From Holophagae bacterium (GTDB taxonomy: Bacteria; Acidobacteriota; Holophagae; Acanthopleuribacterales; Acanthopleuribacteraceae), in assembly GCA_030429565.1 (NCBI GenBank), contig JAUIFE010000010.1, forward strand, positions 247,906-311,905: DNA of 64,000 bases, in the 5' to 3' direction. The position numbers were made by a program, and so were the translations under genes. Of this stretch, positions 55,611 to 63,107 are shown one piece after another (position 1 is the stretch's first letter; the number at the start of each line of letters is the position of its first letter). The notes below the pieces were generated by a model, which searched no databases, had not been told where the DNA came from, and saw nothing but the letters and a program-made list of their open reading frames with translations.

Positions 55611-56210
55611 ATGACTGATTTTCGTCGCCCCACCTTCCCCATCGAGCCGCTGTTCCTTAAACGCTGGTCGCCCCGTGCTTTTGTACCCCAAGCCATCCCC
55701 CAAGACGACTTGTTTGCCATGTTTGAAGCAGCGCGCTGGGCACCTTCCGCGTTCAACATGCAACCCTGGCGTTTCCTTTATAGTCACCGTGACGACCAGC
55801 ACTGGTCCACTTTCTTGGCTTTGCTTGATTCCTTCAACCGAAGCTGGGCACAAAATGCTTCGGCCTTGGTGTTTGTGCTTTCCGCGCGCACCTACCGTGA
55901 TCGCGCCGGTGTTGCCCAAACCGCACCAACCCACAGTTTTGACGCCGGCGCCGCCGCCACCATGCTCGCCTTGCAAGCCACCGCCCTCGGTTACCACGCC
56001 CACACCGTTGCCGGTCTTGATTACGAAGCCGCCCGCCACGCCTTGGCCGTGCCCGAGGACATCGCGGTCGAAGTCGCACTTGCAGTTGGACGTCGTGCCC
56101 AAGCCGAGACCTTACCCGACGCCTTGCAGGCCCGTGAAAAACCAAGCACGCGTTTGCCGTTGGCCGAACGCTTCTTCGCCGGGCCCCTGCCCGCGGAGGT
56201 CCAACCATGA
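55611..56210 (+). CDS. Nitroreductase family oxidoreductase
   Basis: The product is 199 aa, the usual size. Motifs are FLKRWSPRAF (FMN-phosphate site, 'RrSxRaf'), MFEAARWAPSAFNMQPWRF (the 'APSa.N.QPW' box) and the late LALQATALGYHAHTVAGLD ('a...Gl.s..i.g') segment. These flavoenzymes reduce nitroaromatics, quinones or similar compounds with NAD(P)H. GGAG lies 6 nt before the ATG. Its stop overlaps the exporter start. With a MarR regulator upstream, a response to toxic aromatic compounds is likely. Confidence 0.92.
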   Translation: MTDFRRPTFPIEPLFLKRWSPRAFVPQAIPQDDLFAMFEAARWAPSAFNMQPWRFLYSHRDDQHWSTFLALLDSFNRSWAQNASALVFVLSARTYRDRAGVAQTAPTHSFDAGAAATMLALQATALGYHAHTVAGLDYEAARHALAVPEDIAVEVALAVGRRAQAETLPDALQAREKPSTRLPLAERFFAGPLPAEVQP

Positions 56211-57190
56211 ATCGCCTTCCCAGTTTGAGCGCAGCCCTGGGCCGCGCCTTTAACCAACCGATCTTTTTATTAATCGTTTGCGGCAGCTTACTCGGCGCCA
56301 ACTTCCCCCTTGGCAAAATCGGGGCGGCCCAGGGCTTCAGCCCCTTGCAATGGGCCGCCGTCGTCTCCCTGGGTGCCGTATTTTCGTTGTTCTGGGTGCT
56401 GTTGTTTACCGGCCGCCTGGTTTTGCCACAACGCAACCAGTTGCGATTTATTGTGATCGCCGCTCTTCTTTCATTTTTGGTACCCAACCTGCTGTTGTTC
56501 ACCGTCATTCCCAAAACCGGCGCTGGCTTTAGCGGCCTGATGTTCGCACTCACGCCGATATTGACCACCGCCTTCAGTGCCATCTTGGGCTTTGAACGGG
56601 TCAGTCGCCTCGGCCTGATCGCGCTGGTGTTTGGGCTGAGCGGTGCCGTGACCGTCGCCGTCCTGCGCAGCCAAGGCCTGCAGGCACCGCCGTTGATATG
56701 GCAAGTGGCCGCGTTGGCCATCCCATTGGTCCTGGCGGCAGGTAATGTTTATCGCGGCTGGGATTGGCCGGCCGGCGCACAACCGGATTTCCTGGTGTTT
56801 TGGAGTCAAGTCTTAACCCTGGCGGCATTTGCGATCCTGGCATTCTTTGACGGCACGGCACCACCCTGGGCCACCGCCGTGAGTCGCCCCGGCCCGGCAT
56901 TGCTCCAAGGAGCCGTCGCCGGCATCTTGTTCCCGCTGGTTTTTCGTCTACAGGTTTTGGGGGGCGCCATATTGTTGAGTCAAATCGGCTATGTGGCCGC
57001 GGGCGTCGGTTTGGTGCTGTCCACGGTAATTTTGGGCGAGCACTACCCCGCCCCAATTTGGTTCGGTGCTGCGGTAATTGCGCTTGGATTAGCCCTTACA
57101 ACCTATGACCGCCGGCGTACTGCAGTCGCCACGGCCCAGCCCGCCGGCGTCGTCGCCCCGCTGGGCTTACCGGAAGTTTGCAAAGGCTAG
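56207..57190 (+). CDS. DMT superfamily (EamA) transporter
   Basis: The product is 327 aa with about ten membrane helices in two EamA-like halves: CGSLLGANFPLGKIGAAQ, FVIAALLSFLVPNLLLFTVI and SGLMFALTPILTTAFSAILGFERVSRLGLIALV, then a similar second half ending VLSTVILGEHYPAPIWFGAAVIALGLAL. Such proteins export metabolites or drugs. Its ATG overlaps the nitroreductase stop, so it probably moves the same compound class or its reduced product. Confidence 0.88.
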   Translation: MNRLPSLSAALGRAFNQPIFLLIVCGSLLGANFPLGKIGAAQGFSPLQWAAVVSLGAVFSLFWVLLFTGRLVLPQRNQLRFIVIAALLSFLVPNLLLFTVIPKTGAGFSGLMFALTPILTTAFSAILGFERVSRLGLIALVFGLSGAVTVAVLRSQGLQAPPLIWQVAALAIPLVLAAGNVYRGWDWPAGAQPDFLVFWSQVLTLAAFAILAFFDGTAPPWATAVSRPGPALLQGAVAGILFPLVFRLQVLGGAILLSQIGYVAAGVGLVLSTVILGEHYPAPIWFGAAVIALGLALTTYDRRRTAVATAQPAGVVAPLGLPEVCKG

Positions 57191-57564
57191 GCGGCCCCTG
57201 CGGTGAGATTGTTGCCGCTCCAAACCAAACAAGAATCCATTTTTTCTAATCACTTACAACTCCAAAAGCCAGTAAAAAAGCGGACGGCGTCCATAAGGTG
57301 ATGCCGCCGCATGACCTTTACTCATCCTAGCCAAGTGATTGGTTGTCAGAGGGGGTGCTGATGCTTATCCTTTACGTCCCAGACAATAGTCGGCAAAAAG
57401 GTTCCAAACCATTTGTTTATCAGCAAATTAAGTCCGAAATCCGTTTGAAACGACAGGGACACATACGGCACCCAGGATTTCAGATCTTCTTCTTTGCCCT
57501 CTTATCGCGTCGCCTAGGTTTTTTTGACCCTTACCTATTATTCTTTTCACCTCAGTCATGGTCC
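57191..57564. other. Gene-free border of the RHS island
   Basis: Composition drops to AT-rich after the exporter gene. I see no supported gene between the exporter and the junction repeat. Confidence 0.35.
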
Positions 57565-57630
57565 AACCAAGAGGTTGATGAGATGGCAGTTAACGCCGTT
57601 TTTATCCATTTTTTTTTGGAACACTACGAC
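57565..57630. repeat. Junction repeat, copy 1
   Basis: This shares AGAGGTTGATGAGATGGCAG-TTAAC and the end TTTTTTGGAACACTACGAC with two copies at 61399 and 61731. It lies 23 nt beyond the 3' end of a putative immunity gene. Confidence 0.6.
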
Positions 57631-57652
57631 GCAAAGAATCGCTTAACTTAGG

Positions 57653-58144
57653 TTAAATACTTGTTCTTTTTTCATGATTTTCAAGATGCACTTCAGGCAA
57701 TCCACTCAATTGATTAAAGATATCGTTAATCTCGTTTAAATCGCTGACATCCCGGACAGTAAATCTTTTATCATTTTCGTAAAATGTAGCTGGCAATATA
57801 TTTAAAGTGTATGTTGATTTGTTAGTTTGAATCGTAAGCACTCTAGTGCAATGAGACATGATAAAAATAGGTGTGTAATCTTTTTTACATTCTAATAGTT
57901 TCACCATAAGTGGATCAGGAACCCTTGTGTAAGAATAAATTATCTTAACTGGGTCCTCTTCTCTTTCATGCTCTCGCTTCATTTTTTTGAATAAATTCCC
58001 ATCTTCAAGTGTAAGAATCACATCAAATGGGTTGGCTAAATCCCCTTTATCCTCGAAGAGACAAATCGAAATTACGTGCTCCTTGGATGGCGCCGTGCAA
58101 GACACAAAAAAAGCCATAGATAATCCAATTAAAAAATTACTCAT
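57653..58144 (-). CDS. Lipoprotein, putative immunity protein of the M91-like toxin remnant
   Basis: The product is 163 aa. MSNFLIGLSMAFFVSC is a lipoprotein signal with a plausible lipobox (FVSC). The mature part has no family I know (VISICLFEDKGDLANPFDVIL...NDIFNQLSGLPEVHLEN). Its ATG overlaps the toxin-fragment stop (AATGAGTAA), so the two are translated together. A longer start at 58186 is possible. It is AT-rich like the other cargo genes. Lipid-anchored immunity proteins are common partners of toxins that act in or cross the periplasm. Confidence 0.6.
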   Translation of the reverse strand: MSNFLIGLSMAFFVSCTAPSKEHVISICLFEDKGDLANPFDVILTLEDGNLFKKMKREHEREEDPVKIIYSYTRVPDPLMVKLLECKKDYTPIFIMSHCTRVLTIQTNKSTYTLNILPATFYENDKRFTVRDVSDLNEINDIFNQLSGLPEVHLENHEKRTSI

Positions 58145-58502
58145 TATTTGGATTAAAAAGAACTTTAAAGGGTGTTTGGGTTTCATGATCGTATGCCTCG
58201 TAGATTGTTGAACCACTAGGTAAGACAAATGTCCTGTACCGTTCTCTGGTAGGTAGCTGAAGCTCTGCTCGCCCAAGGTTTGTTAAGATAACCGGCGCAC
58301 CTTTGCCATTGATATATGTTTCTTCCGACCAAAACAGTGTGCCATCGGTCTCTTTCTCATAGCCAGGATATTCATCCCTAATCCTATAGTAGGAATGAAT
58401 GAGATCATGAAAGAAGGTTACTTCTCTGCCGAAAGAGATTTCCGACTCCCTAATCAATTTCTTTATGGCTTTCTTACAGCTTTTCAGGATAACTCTTATC
58501 AA
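58137..58502 (-). pseudogene. Orphan metallopeptidase toxin domain, M91-like, with altered active site
   Basis: About 121 codons with no proper start: two stop codons lie just upstream in frame (58503-58505 and 58512-58514). The segment FGREVTFFHDLIHSYYRI, then FWSEETYINGKG and LGRAELQLPTRERY, follows the NleD/M91-type effector peptidases. However, HExxH reads HDLIH, so the catalytic Glu is Asp. It lacks any RHS core in front, so it looks like a displaced C-terminal cargo of an older RHS gene. The protein is probably dead both as a gene and as an enzyme, though its immunity gene is still intact. Confidence 0.6.
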
Positions 58503-58647
58503 CTAAGACAGCTAGATTTTTCTCCATCCTTTCGAATTGATTGAAATTTAAATATACGTTCAATATTTCTATCACTAAAGAGATCATCATAACCTCAGAT
58601 CTCCCGAGATGCTCCTTGTGTTCCGGATGATTGGACGAGTCGTTCAT
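58474..58647 (-). CDS. Small protein, possible truncated immunity gene for the RHS just upstream
   Basis: 57 aa (starts MNDSSNHPEHKEH, then SEVMMISLVIEILNVYLNFNQ). It begins 36 nt after the stop of the RHS C-terminal piece and overlaps the metallopeptidase remnant in another frame, so its 3' end may be an artefact of recombination. No family recognised; weak ribosome site. Confidence 0.35.
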   Translation of the reverse strand: MNDSSNHPEHKEHLGRSEVMMISLVIEILNVYLNFNQFERMEKNLAVLVDKSYPEKL

Positions 58648-58683
58648 AATGTACACAACTTCTACTAAGGCCGCTGCGCGTAG

Positions 58684-59331
58684 TCAACCATAAAAGAAAG
58701 AAGATCCACTTTCTTTTTTAACACCAACTCCAACATCGCCCTTATCGTCAATCCATAAACTATTTTCGTCAGCAGTAGACTTCACAAATCCCACATTAAA
58801 ATAACCTTCCACGCTTACGCGGTCAAGCTCCAGTCCTGTCAATTTAGCCAGTTCCTCTAAAAAGCTGATCACACGTTCTCGATCTTTTATTCCGCCTTTG
58901 TTCACTTTCAGCCCATCAGGATCCCAGAACATCATCGGATTCCCGCTAGCATAAGCATAAGGTTCTGTGAAGGTACTCGGGTCGTAAATATCTGGCGCGC
59001 GGAAGTCGGGGTTGAGGAAGTGACCTAGCTGCGGGTCGTAGTAGCGGTGGTGCATGTAGATTAAGCCGGTGTCTGCGTCATGCAGGTGACCCGCTAAACC
59101 CAGCGGTACGGTTGGGAAAATGGCATCGGGCGGGCGTTCGAAGTTTTGGTTGGTGTATGGGGAGCCGCGCGTTGGCGCATTGGCTAAACTTTCGCCCCAG
59201 GGTGATGCCGGGTTGACGTAGATTTGGCCGGTGGTTGTGTTTTTGTACGCCAGTGGCGTGCCCAGGTGATCACAGAAGATGTAGTAGTCGTGGCCGGCCC
59301 CGGCTAGGTCCTTGATAAAGACCGGCCCCAA
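58684..59331 (-). pseudogene. RHS core end plus variable C-terminal tail (downstream part of a broken RHS gene)
   Basis: The frame encodes the classic end of an RHS core: YIFCDHLGTPLAYKN, PWGESLANAPTRGSPY, GLAGHLHDADTGLIYMHHRYYDPQLGHFLNPD, and the NPMMFWDPDGL hinge. A 75-residue tail of unknown type follows (GIKDRERVISFLEELAKLTG...GVKKESGSSFFYG), which would be the toxin. Just upstream in the same frame are three stop codons (59356, 59377, 59410), and the N-terminal part lies in another frame. The gene as a whole is therefore inactive unless rescued. The 58912-59249 part is nearly identical to the core at the right window edge. Confidence 0.75.
58912..59249 (-). repeat. RHS core repeat, copy A
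   Basis: About 340 bp closely matching 63661-64000 at DNA level (the stretch GCGGGTCGTAGTAGCGGTGG and the ~70 bp after it are identical). It is a likely recombination site for swapping toxin tails. Confidence 0.8.
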
Positions 59332-60184
59332 TGCACCTTGGCCGATGGCGTGGGTCTACTGCACTTGGCCTGTGCCCTAGTACAAACCGATGGCGATGAC
59401 CTTGCTGCCTTAATACGCGAAGGCCAAAGGTTTTTGGTTTTGCCGGGTGGGCCGCACGGATGCGACGCTGTTGGTGGTCGTAGCTGTAGGTCGCGGTGAC
59501 CGTGCCGTCATCGCGGATCTCGCGTAGACGGCGGAAGCCGTCCCACACAAAGGTGCGTACGCTGCCGTCGCGCCGTTCGATTTGGCTTAAGTTACCCAGG
59601 ATCGGGTCATAAGTGTACTGGTCGGTGCCGGCGGTTGTGGCCGCACCAACCTGGCCGATACGTTGCTGGATACGGCGGTTGTCAGCGCCCGCCTCTAACT
59701 GTAGCTGCTCGTCGACCAGGTTTTGGTTGTTAAGCAGCCGGGTCAAGCCGCCCAGCAGTTGGTTATGCACGCTGCCGTAGTTTTCCTCGATCACGTCCTG
59801 TACGCCATTGCTGTTGCGGGCGATTTGGACGCCGGTTAAGGGCTCTTCCTCGTTGTAACTCGGGGTCAGCGTTTCGCTGAAGCTACCCGCCTTGCGCCAT
59901 ACGCTTTCCAGGCGATTGTCGCCGCCGGCGCCCTCGTCGCAGGCATTACCGGCGCTTGATTCGGCGCGCCAAGTCAGGTCGAGCATGAAGATCTCGCCAC
60001 CATCGGCGATGCGCTGCAGGTTGTCGTCGTTGTCGCGGGCGATGGTGAATTCGGTGCCGTCGTCCAACGCCTTACCGCACATACCAAGCTGAAACAGGCC
60101 AAGCATGTGGTCTTGACAGACCGAGGCAAGGGGCTCACACGGAGCCCCGTTTAGCCGATCATCTATTCTGTATTCGGCTGTCAA
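59270..60184 (-). pseudogene. RHS core, upstream part, truncated by a transposase-bearing insertion and frameshifted
   Basis: YD-repeat-type sequence (FTIARDNDDNLQRIADGG, YTYDPILGNLSQIERRDG, FVWDGFRRLREIRDDGTV, YSYDHQQRR). After about 59455 the true frame is lost. The matching continuation (VRPTRQNQKPLAFAY, then stop, GSKVIAIGLY, then stop) runs in the neighbouring frame. The 5' part of the RHS gene is missing: RHS sequence begins only near 60125, where the transposase element starts. The first residues of this frame therefore belong to that element. Confidence 0.72.
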
Positions 60185-60220
60185 TCAGCAAAAGAAGTCT
60201 GAAACCCTGGAGGCCCCGAA

Positions 60221-61297
60221 GTGGTTTGGTTAAACATTCTTTGGATCACCATGGTCACGGGCCGGCTTGAACAACGACACCAGGCAACGATTGATTTATT
60301 GATCACCATGATTCAAGCGCAACGCGCCACGATTCGCCAACTTAACGGCGGCCGGGATCGGCGTTTGTCCGACACCTGGCGGCGCAAACTTGCGGTAAAG
60401 ACCCATGCTGTCCCCTCCGATTTTCTTCAAACCGTTGCCGCGTTTACATACAGCCCGGAAACGTTTTTGCGTTGGTACCGACGATTGGTTGCTCAAAAGT
60501 ACGCGGCACATGATTCAGGTCGCCGACGGGGGCGCCCCAAAACAGATCCAGAAACTGTGACGCTCGTGGTTCGTTTCGCCGGTGAAAATCCCGGCTGGGG
60601 GTTGCGACGCATCGTCGGAGAGTTAAAAAAGGTCGGTATTCGGGTTTCGAAAAGCACCGTTGCGCGAATTCTGTCCGACTTTGGCATCGAGCCGTCGCCG
60701 AAACGCTGTCGCACTTGGCGGAACTTCTTGGATCAACAGTGGCACAGCATGGCTGCGGCCGATTTTTTCACGGCTGAGGTTTTACAAGGCTGGGGGGGCA
60801 AACGGGTTCACGTACTCCTTAATCTTGCGCCTTGCAACGCGAAAAGTCCACCTCGCAGGCATCGTCGCCGAACCCTACCAAACATGGACGGCTCAATGGC
60901 GAGAAACGAAACCGACGAAGAACACGGCTTTCTCAACGAAGGCGATTACCTGATCCACGACCGCGCCACGGTGTTCGGTGAACATTTCCGAAAGACCTTG
61001 GCGGCCGGCGGCGTTACCGCCGTACCGCTCCCGCCACGCTCGCCTAATCTAAACGCCTACAGGGAGCGCGTCATCCGAACCGTCCGCGAGGAATGTCTCG
61101 ACCACTTCATCATTTTTTCGGAACGGCACCTGGAAGTCTTATTGCGCGAATATTTGAATCATTATCACAGCGAAAGACCACACCAAGGCTTAAACAATGA
61201 ACTGATTGTAAAACGACGACAAGAAACAACAGGGCAAATCCAAAAACAGTCCCGTTTGAGCGGTTTATTGAATCACTACAGCCGTCGCGCGGCGTAA
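60221..61297 (+). pseudogene. DDE integrase-core transposase with two compensating frameshifts
   Basis: About 358 codons. The N-terminal helix-turn-helix (NPGWGLRRIVGELKKVGIRVSKSTVARIL) and the DDE core are recognisable: AAADFFTAEV (first Asp), LIHDRATVF (second Asp), PPRSPNLNAYRERVIRTVREECLDH (Glu), then YHSERPHQGL. Between about 60820 and 60895 the conserved sequence (ILRLATRKVHLAGIVAE, EPYQTWTAQ) sits in another frame, so a +1 and a -1 indel break and then restore the frame. The second metal site reads HDRA instead of the usual HDRD. The enzyme is probably inactive. Terminal repeats could not be defined by eye. It truncates the adjacent RHS gene. Confidence 0.8.
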
Positions 61298-61398
61298 TCC
61301 ATTTTCAAGCATCCACGTTTGTAGGGATCGGTGCGTCTCGAAAAACAAATGCCATTACTATTGAAAATGTTGACCCGTTTTTTTTCGTCGTTTTGCGT

Positions 61399-61479
61399 TA
61401 ACCAGAGCCCTGTTAAGAGATTGATGAGACGCCAGTTAACTCCGAATTTTGATCCGAATTATTTTTGGGACACTACGAC
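61399..61479. repeat. Junction repeat, copy 2
   Basis: TAACCAGAGCCCTG...AGAGATTGATGAGACGCCAG...TTTTTGGGACACTACGAC. On the minus strand its CGTAGTG supplies the stop codon of the small gene at 61473-61658. Confidence 0.65.
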
Positions 61480-61658
61480 AAAGGAGAAGATGATTGTTTC
61501 TTGATGTGTTTCAGATAGCTTCCATCACAATAAGCAATTTCAAACTTCTCGATAGCATCCTGGTTGTTGAGATTTAGCCTGCCAAGATAGCGCTGTGCTA
61601 CCTCGTTGTTGATTCTGGATTTGTACCATTTCACGTAACGCTTGATCGATTCTGACAT
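61473..61658 (-). CDS. Small protein (61 aa), probably truncated by the junction repeat
   Basis: The ATG at 61658 has a strong AAAGGAG 9 nt upstream. The sequence MSESIKRYVKWYKSRINN, then VAQRYLGRLNLNNQDAIEKF, is of no family I know. The last few codons and the TAG stop lie inside repeat copy 2, so the natural C-terminus has probably been lost. It could be the relic of an immunity gene. Confidence 0.5.
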   Translation of the reverse strand: MSESIKRYVKWYKSRINNEVAQRYLGRLNLNNQDAIEKFEIAYCDGSYLKHIKKQSSSPLS

Positions 61659-61730
61659 AGTTATCACTCCTTTCTGTGCTAGCTGAGTGATAACTTATTG
61701 TGTTGGCTTTTGATTGTTTCGTTTTGTTTG

Positions 61731-61810
61731 TTAATCAGAGCGCTGGCAAGAGGCTGAAGAGGAACTGGGAAGCTTCGATTAAAGGCCGAATTCTTTTTGG
61801 GACACTACGG
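61731..61810. repeat. Junction repeat, copy 3
   Basis: TTAATCAGAGCGCTGGCAAGAGGCTGAAGAGG...TTTTTGGGACACTACGG, aligned over about 80 bp with copy 2. Its CACTACG supplies the TAG stop of the ankyrin lipoprotein gene. Confidence 0.65.
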
Positions 61811-62827
61811 AAAATCAACTGCGCCACATTTTTGCAACTCGCTCTCTATGTTGGAATTTCGATTTGCTCTAGCAATAGAAAGAGGTGTTGCCAAATCTAA
61901 ATTATACATATTGGGTAATGCGTTGCAGTCTAGTAGTTTCTTTACGGTATCTATGTCATTGTTCAGTGTTGCAAAGTGAAGTAGTGTATTTAAGTGATCA
62001 TCAGGAAGGTTGATATTTGCTCCCTCTTTAATGAGCAGATTAAATACTTCAATTTGATGCAGATTGTAGGCTCTTATCAACGGTGTGTTTCCATAGGCGT
62101 CTTTTTGATTTAAGTCCACATGCTGTTGTATTAATTTTTCTAGAAAATCAAGCCTTCCGTTGGCGATAACCTCCATCAAGAGTGTGTTTCCCAAAACTTT
62201 GAATCCTTGAATATCACGAGGATTTTTATTGAGGATTTTTGTAAAGGAATCGAGATCACCTGTTTGAACCTTTAACACTAACTCGCTTCTGGTGTCACGA
62301 ACGTGTTGTTGCTCTTTTGCAATGTCATGAATGATCTTAGAAATTTCCTGATTTGAGCTTATGAAACTTATATCAGATATCAAGACAAACGGGTCCCAGA
62401 CTAAAAAAAGTGACTCAGGGTCCTTTTTGAGCATTTGTTCTGCTAGTTCGTAGTTTCGGTGTTTTAGCGCAAAATAAAATGCGGGATTATATTCATGCCC
62501 GTCAAATCTATCTAGGCTCGCGCCCCTTTCCATCAGCAGTTTAGTGATTTCGAAATTGCGCTTCTTTATTGAGTGACACAGTATTGGCAAATCACCAGGT
62601 GTTCTGATGTCCAGATCTGCTCCCTGATTTATGCATTTTTTTACCCCTTCGGCGTTTTCGCTTAACACAAATTCTAAAAGACTGACTTCAAGATAGCCTG
62701 GTGGGTATACGTTTTGTTGAGATTTGTCATTTGTGCAACTGAAAAGGTAAGCCGCCAAAAAGAACATTAAAAGGCGTCTAAAGAATACTTTTTCTCTATA
62801 GATGATGATTGAATCTTTTTCTGGCAT
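61805..62827 (-). CDS. Ankyrin-repeat lipoprotein, putative immunity protein
   Basis: The product is 340 aa. The N-terminus RRLLMFFLAAYLFSCTND is a lipoprotein signal with lipobox LFSC. About eight ankyrin repeats follow, for example FVLSENAEGVKKCINQGADLD, RNFEITKLLMERGASLDRFD, GNTPLIRAYNLHQIEVFNLL, EGANINLPDDHLNTLLHFAT and LDCNALPNMYNLDLATPLSIA. Ankyrin proteins are established immunity partners in polymorphic-toxin loci. It overlaps the small gene upstream by 32 nt and lies two genes behind a metallopeptidase-tailed RHS. The stop codon is inside junction repeat copy 3, so a few native C-terminal residues may have been replaced. AT-rich, as other cargo. Confidence 0.8.
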   Translation of the reverse strand: MPEKDSIIIYREKVFFRRLLMFFLAAYLFSCTNDKSQQNVYPPGYLEVSLLEFVLSENAEGVKKCINQGADLDIRTPGDLPILCHSIKKRNFEITKLLMERGASLDRFDGHEYNPAFYFALKHRNYELAEQMLKKDPESLFLVWDPFVLISDISFISSNQEISKIIHDIAKEQQHVRDTRSELVLKVQTGDLDSFTKILNKNPRDIQGFKVLGNTLLMEVIANGRLDFLEKLIQQHVDLNQKDAYGNTPLIRAYNLHQIEVFNLLIKEGANINLPDDHLNTLLHFATLNNDIDTVKKLLDCNALPNMYNLDLATPLSIARANRNSNIESELQKCGAVDFP

Positions 62828-63083
62828 ATTCTATGGAATTCTCCCAGTGTTCTAAGTTTTTAATTTTGGAATCAGTCTCAGGTGTTTTGCTTCCTTTCTC
62901 AATTGCGTTGACTACCTCTAGGACCTGGAAAATTATTTTCTGAAGCTCTTTTATTTTGTCTTGAGTTGCAGGAGTTGGGAGAAGTTCAGTGAGAGCCAAA
63001 TGAACGTTCTCCGATGAGGTATCAAAGCCAAAGTGACCTAAATTAAAGCGATGGCCTTCGTCTAAAGCTTCTTTTTTAATTAT
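62796..63083 (-). CDS. Small putative immunity protein with non-standard start codon
   Basis: The frame is open directly after the RHS toxin stop and runs to 62796. AAAGGAG (63098-63092) lies 8 nt before an in-frame ATA at 63083, and no ATG/GTG/TTG occurs until TTG at 62999. A decayed ATG (now ATA) or a rare start is implied, giving about 95 aa (KKEALDEGHRFNLGHFGF, VVNAIEKGSKTPETDSK, then WENSIEYARKRFNHHL). If only the TTG works, the product has 67 aa. It is helical, of no known family, and sits in the canonical immunity position. Confidence 0.5.
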   Translation of the reverse strand: MIKKEALDEGHRFNLGHFGFDTSSENVHLALTELLPTPATQDKIKELQKIIFQVLEVVNAIEKGSKTPETDSKIKNLEHWENSIEYARKRFNHHL

Positions 63084-63107
63084 CTCAATTACTCCTTTGT
63101 CCGTCTT

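Noticed and set aside
57343..57651. Plus-strand frame of 102 aa at the RHS island border
   Set aside because: It runs through junction repeat copy 1, and its sequence is low-complexity Phe/Leu from T runs.
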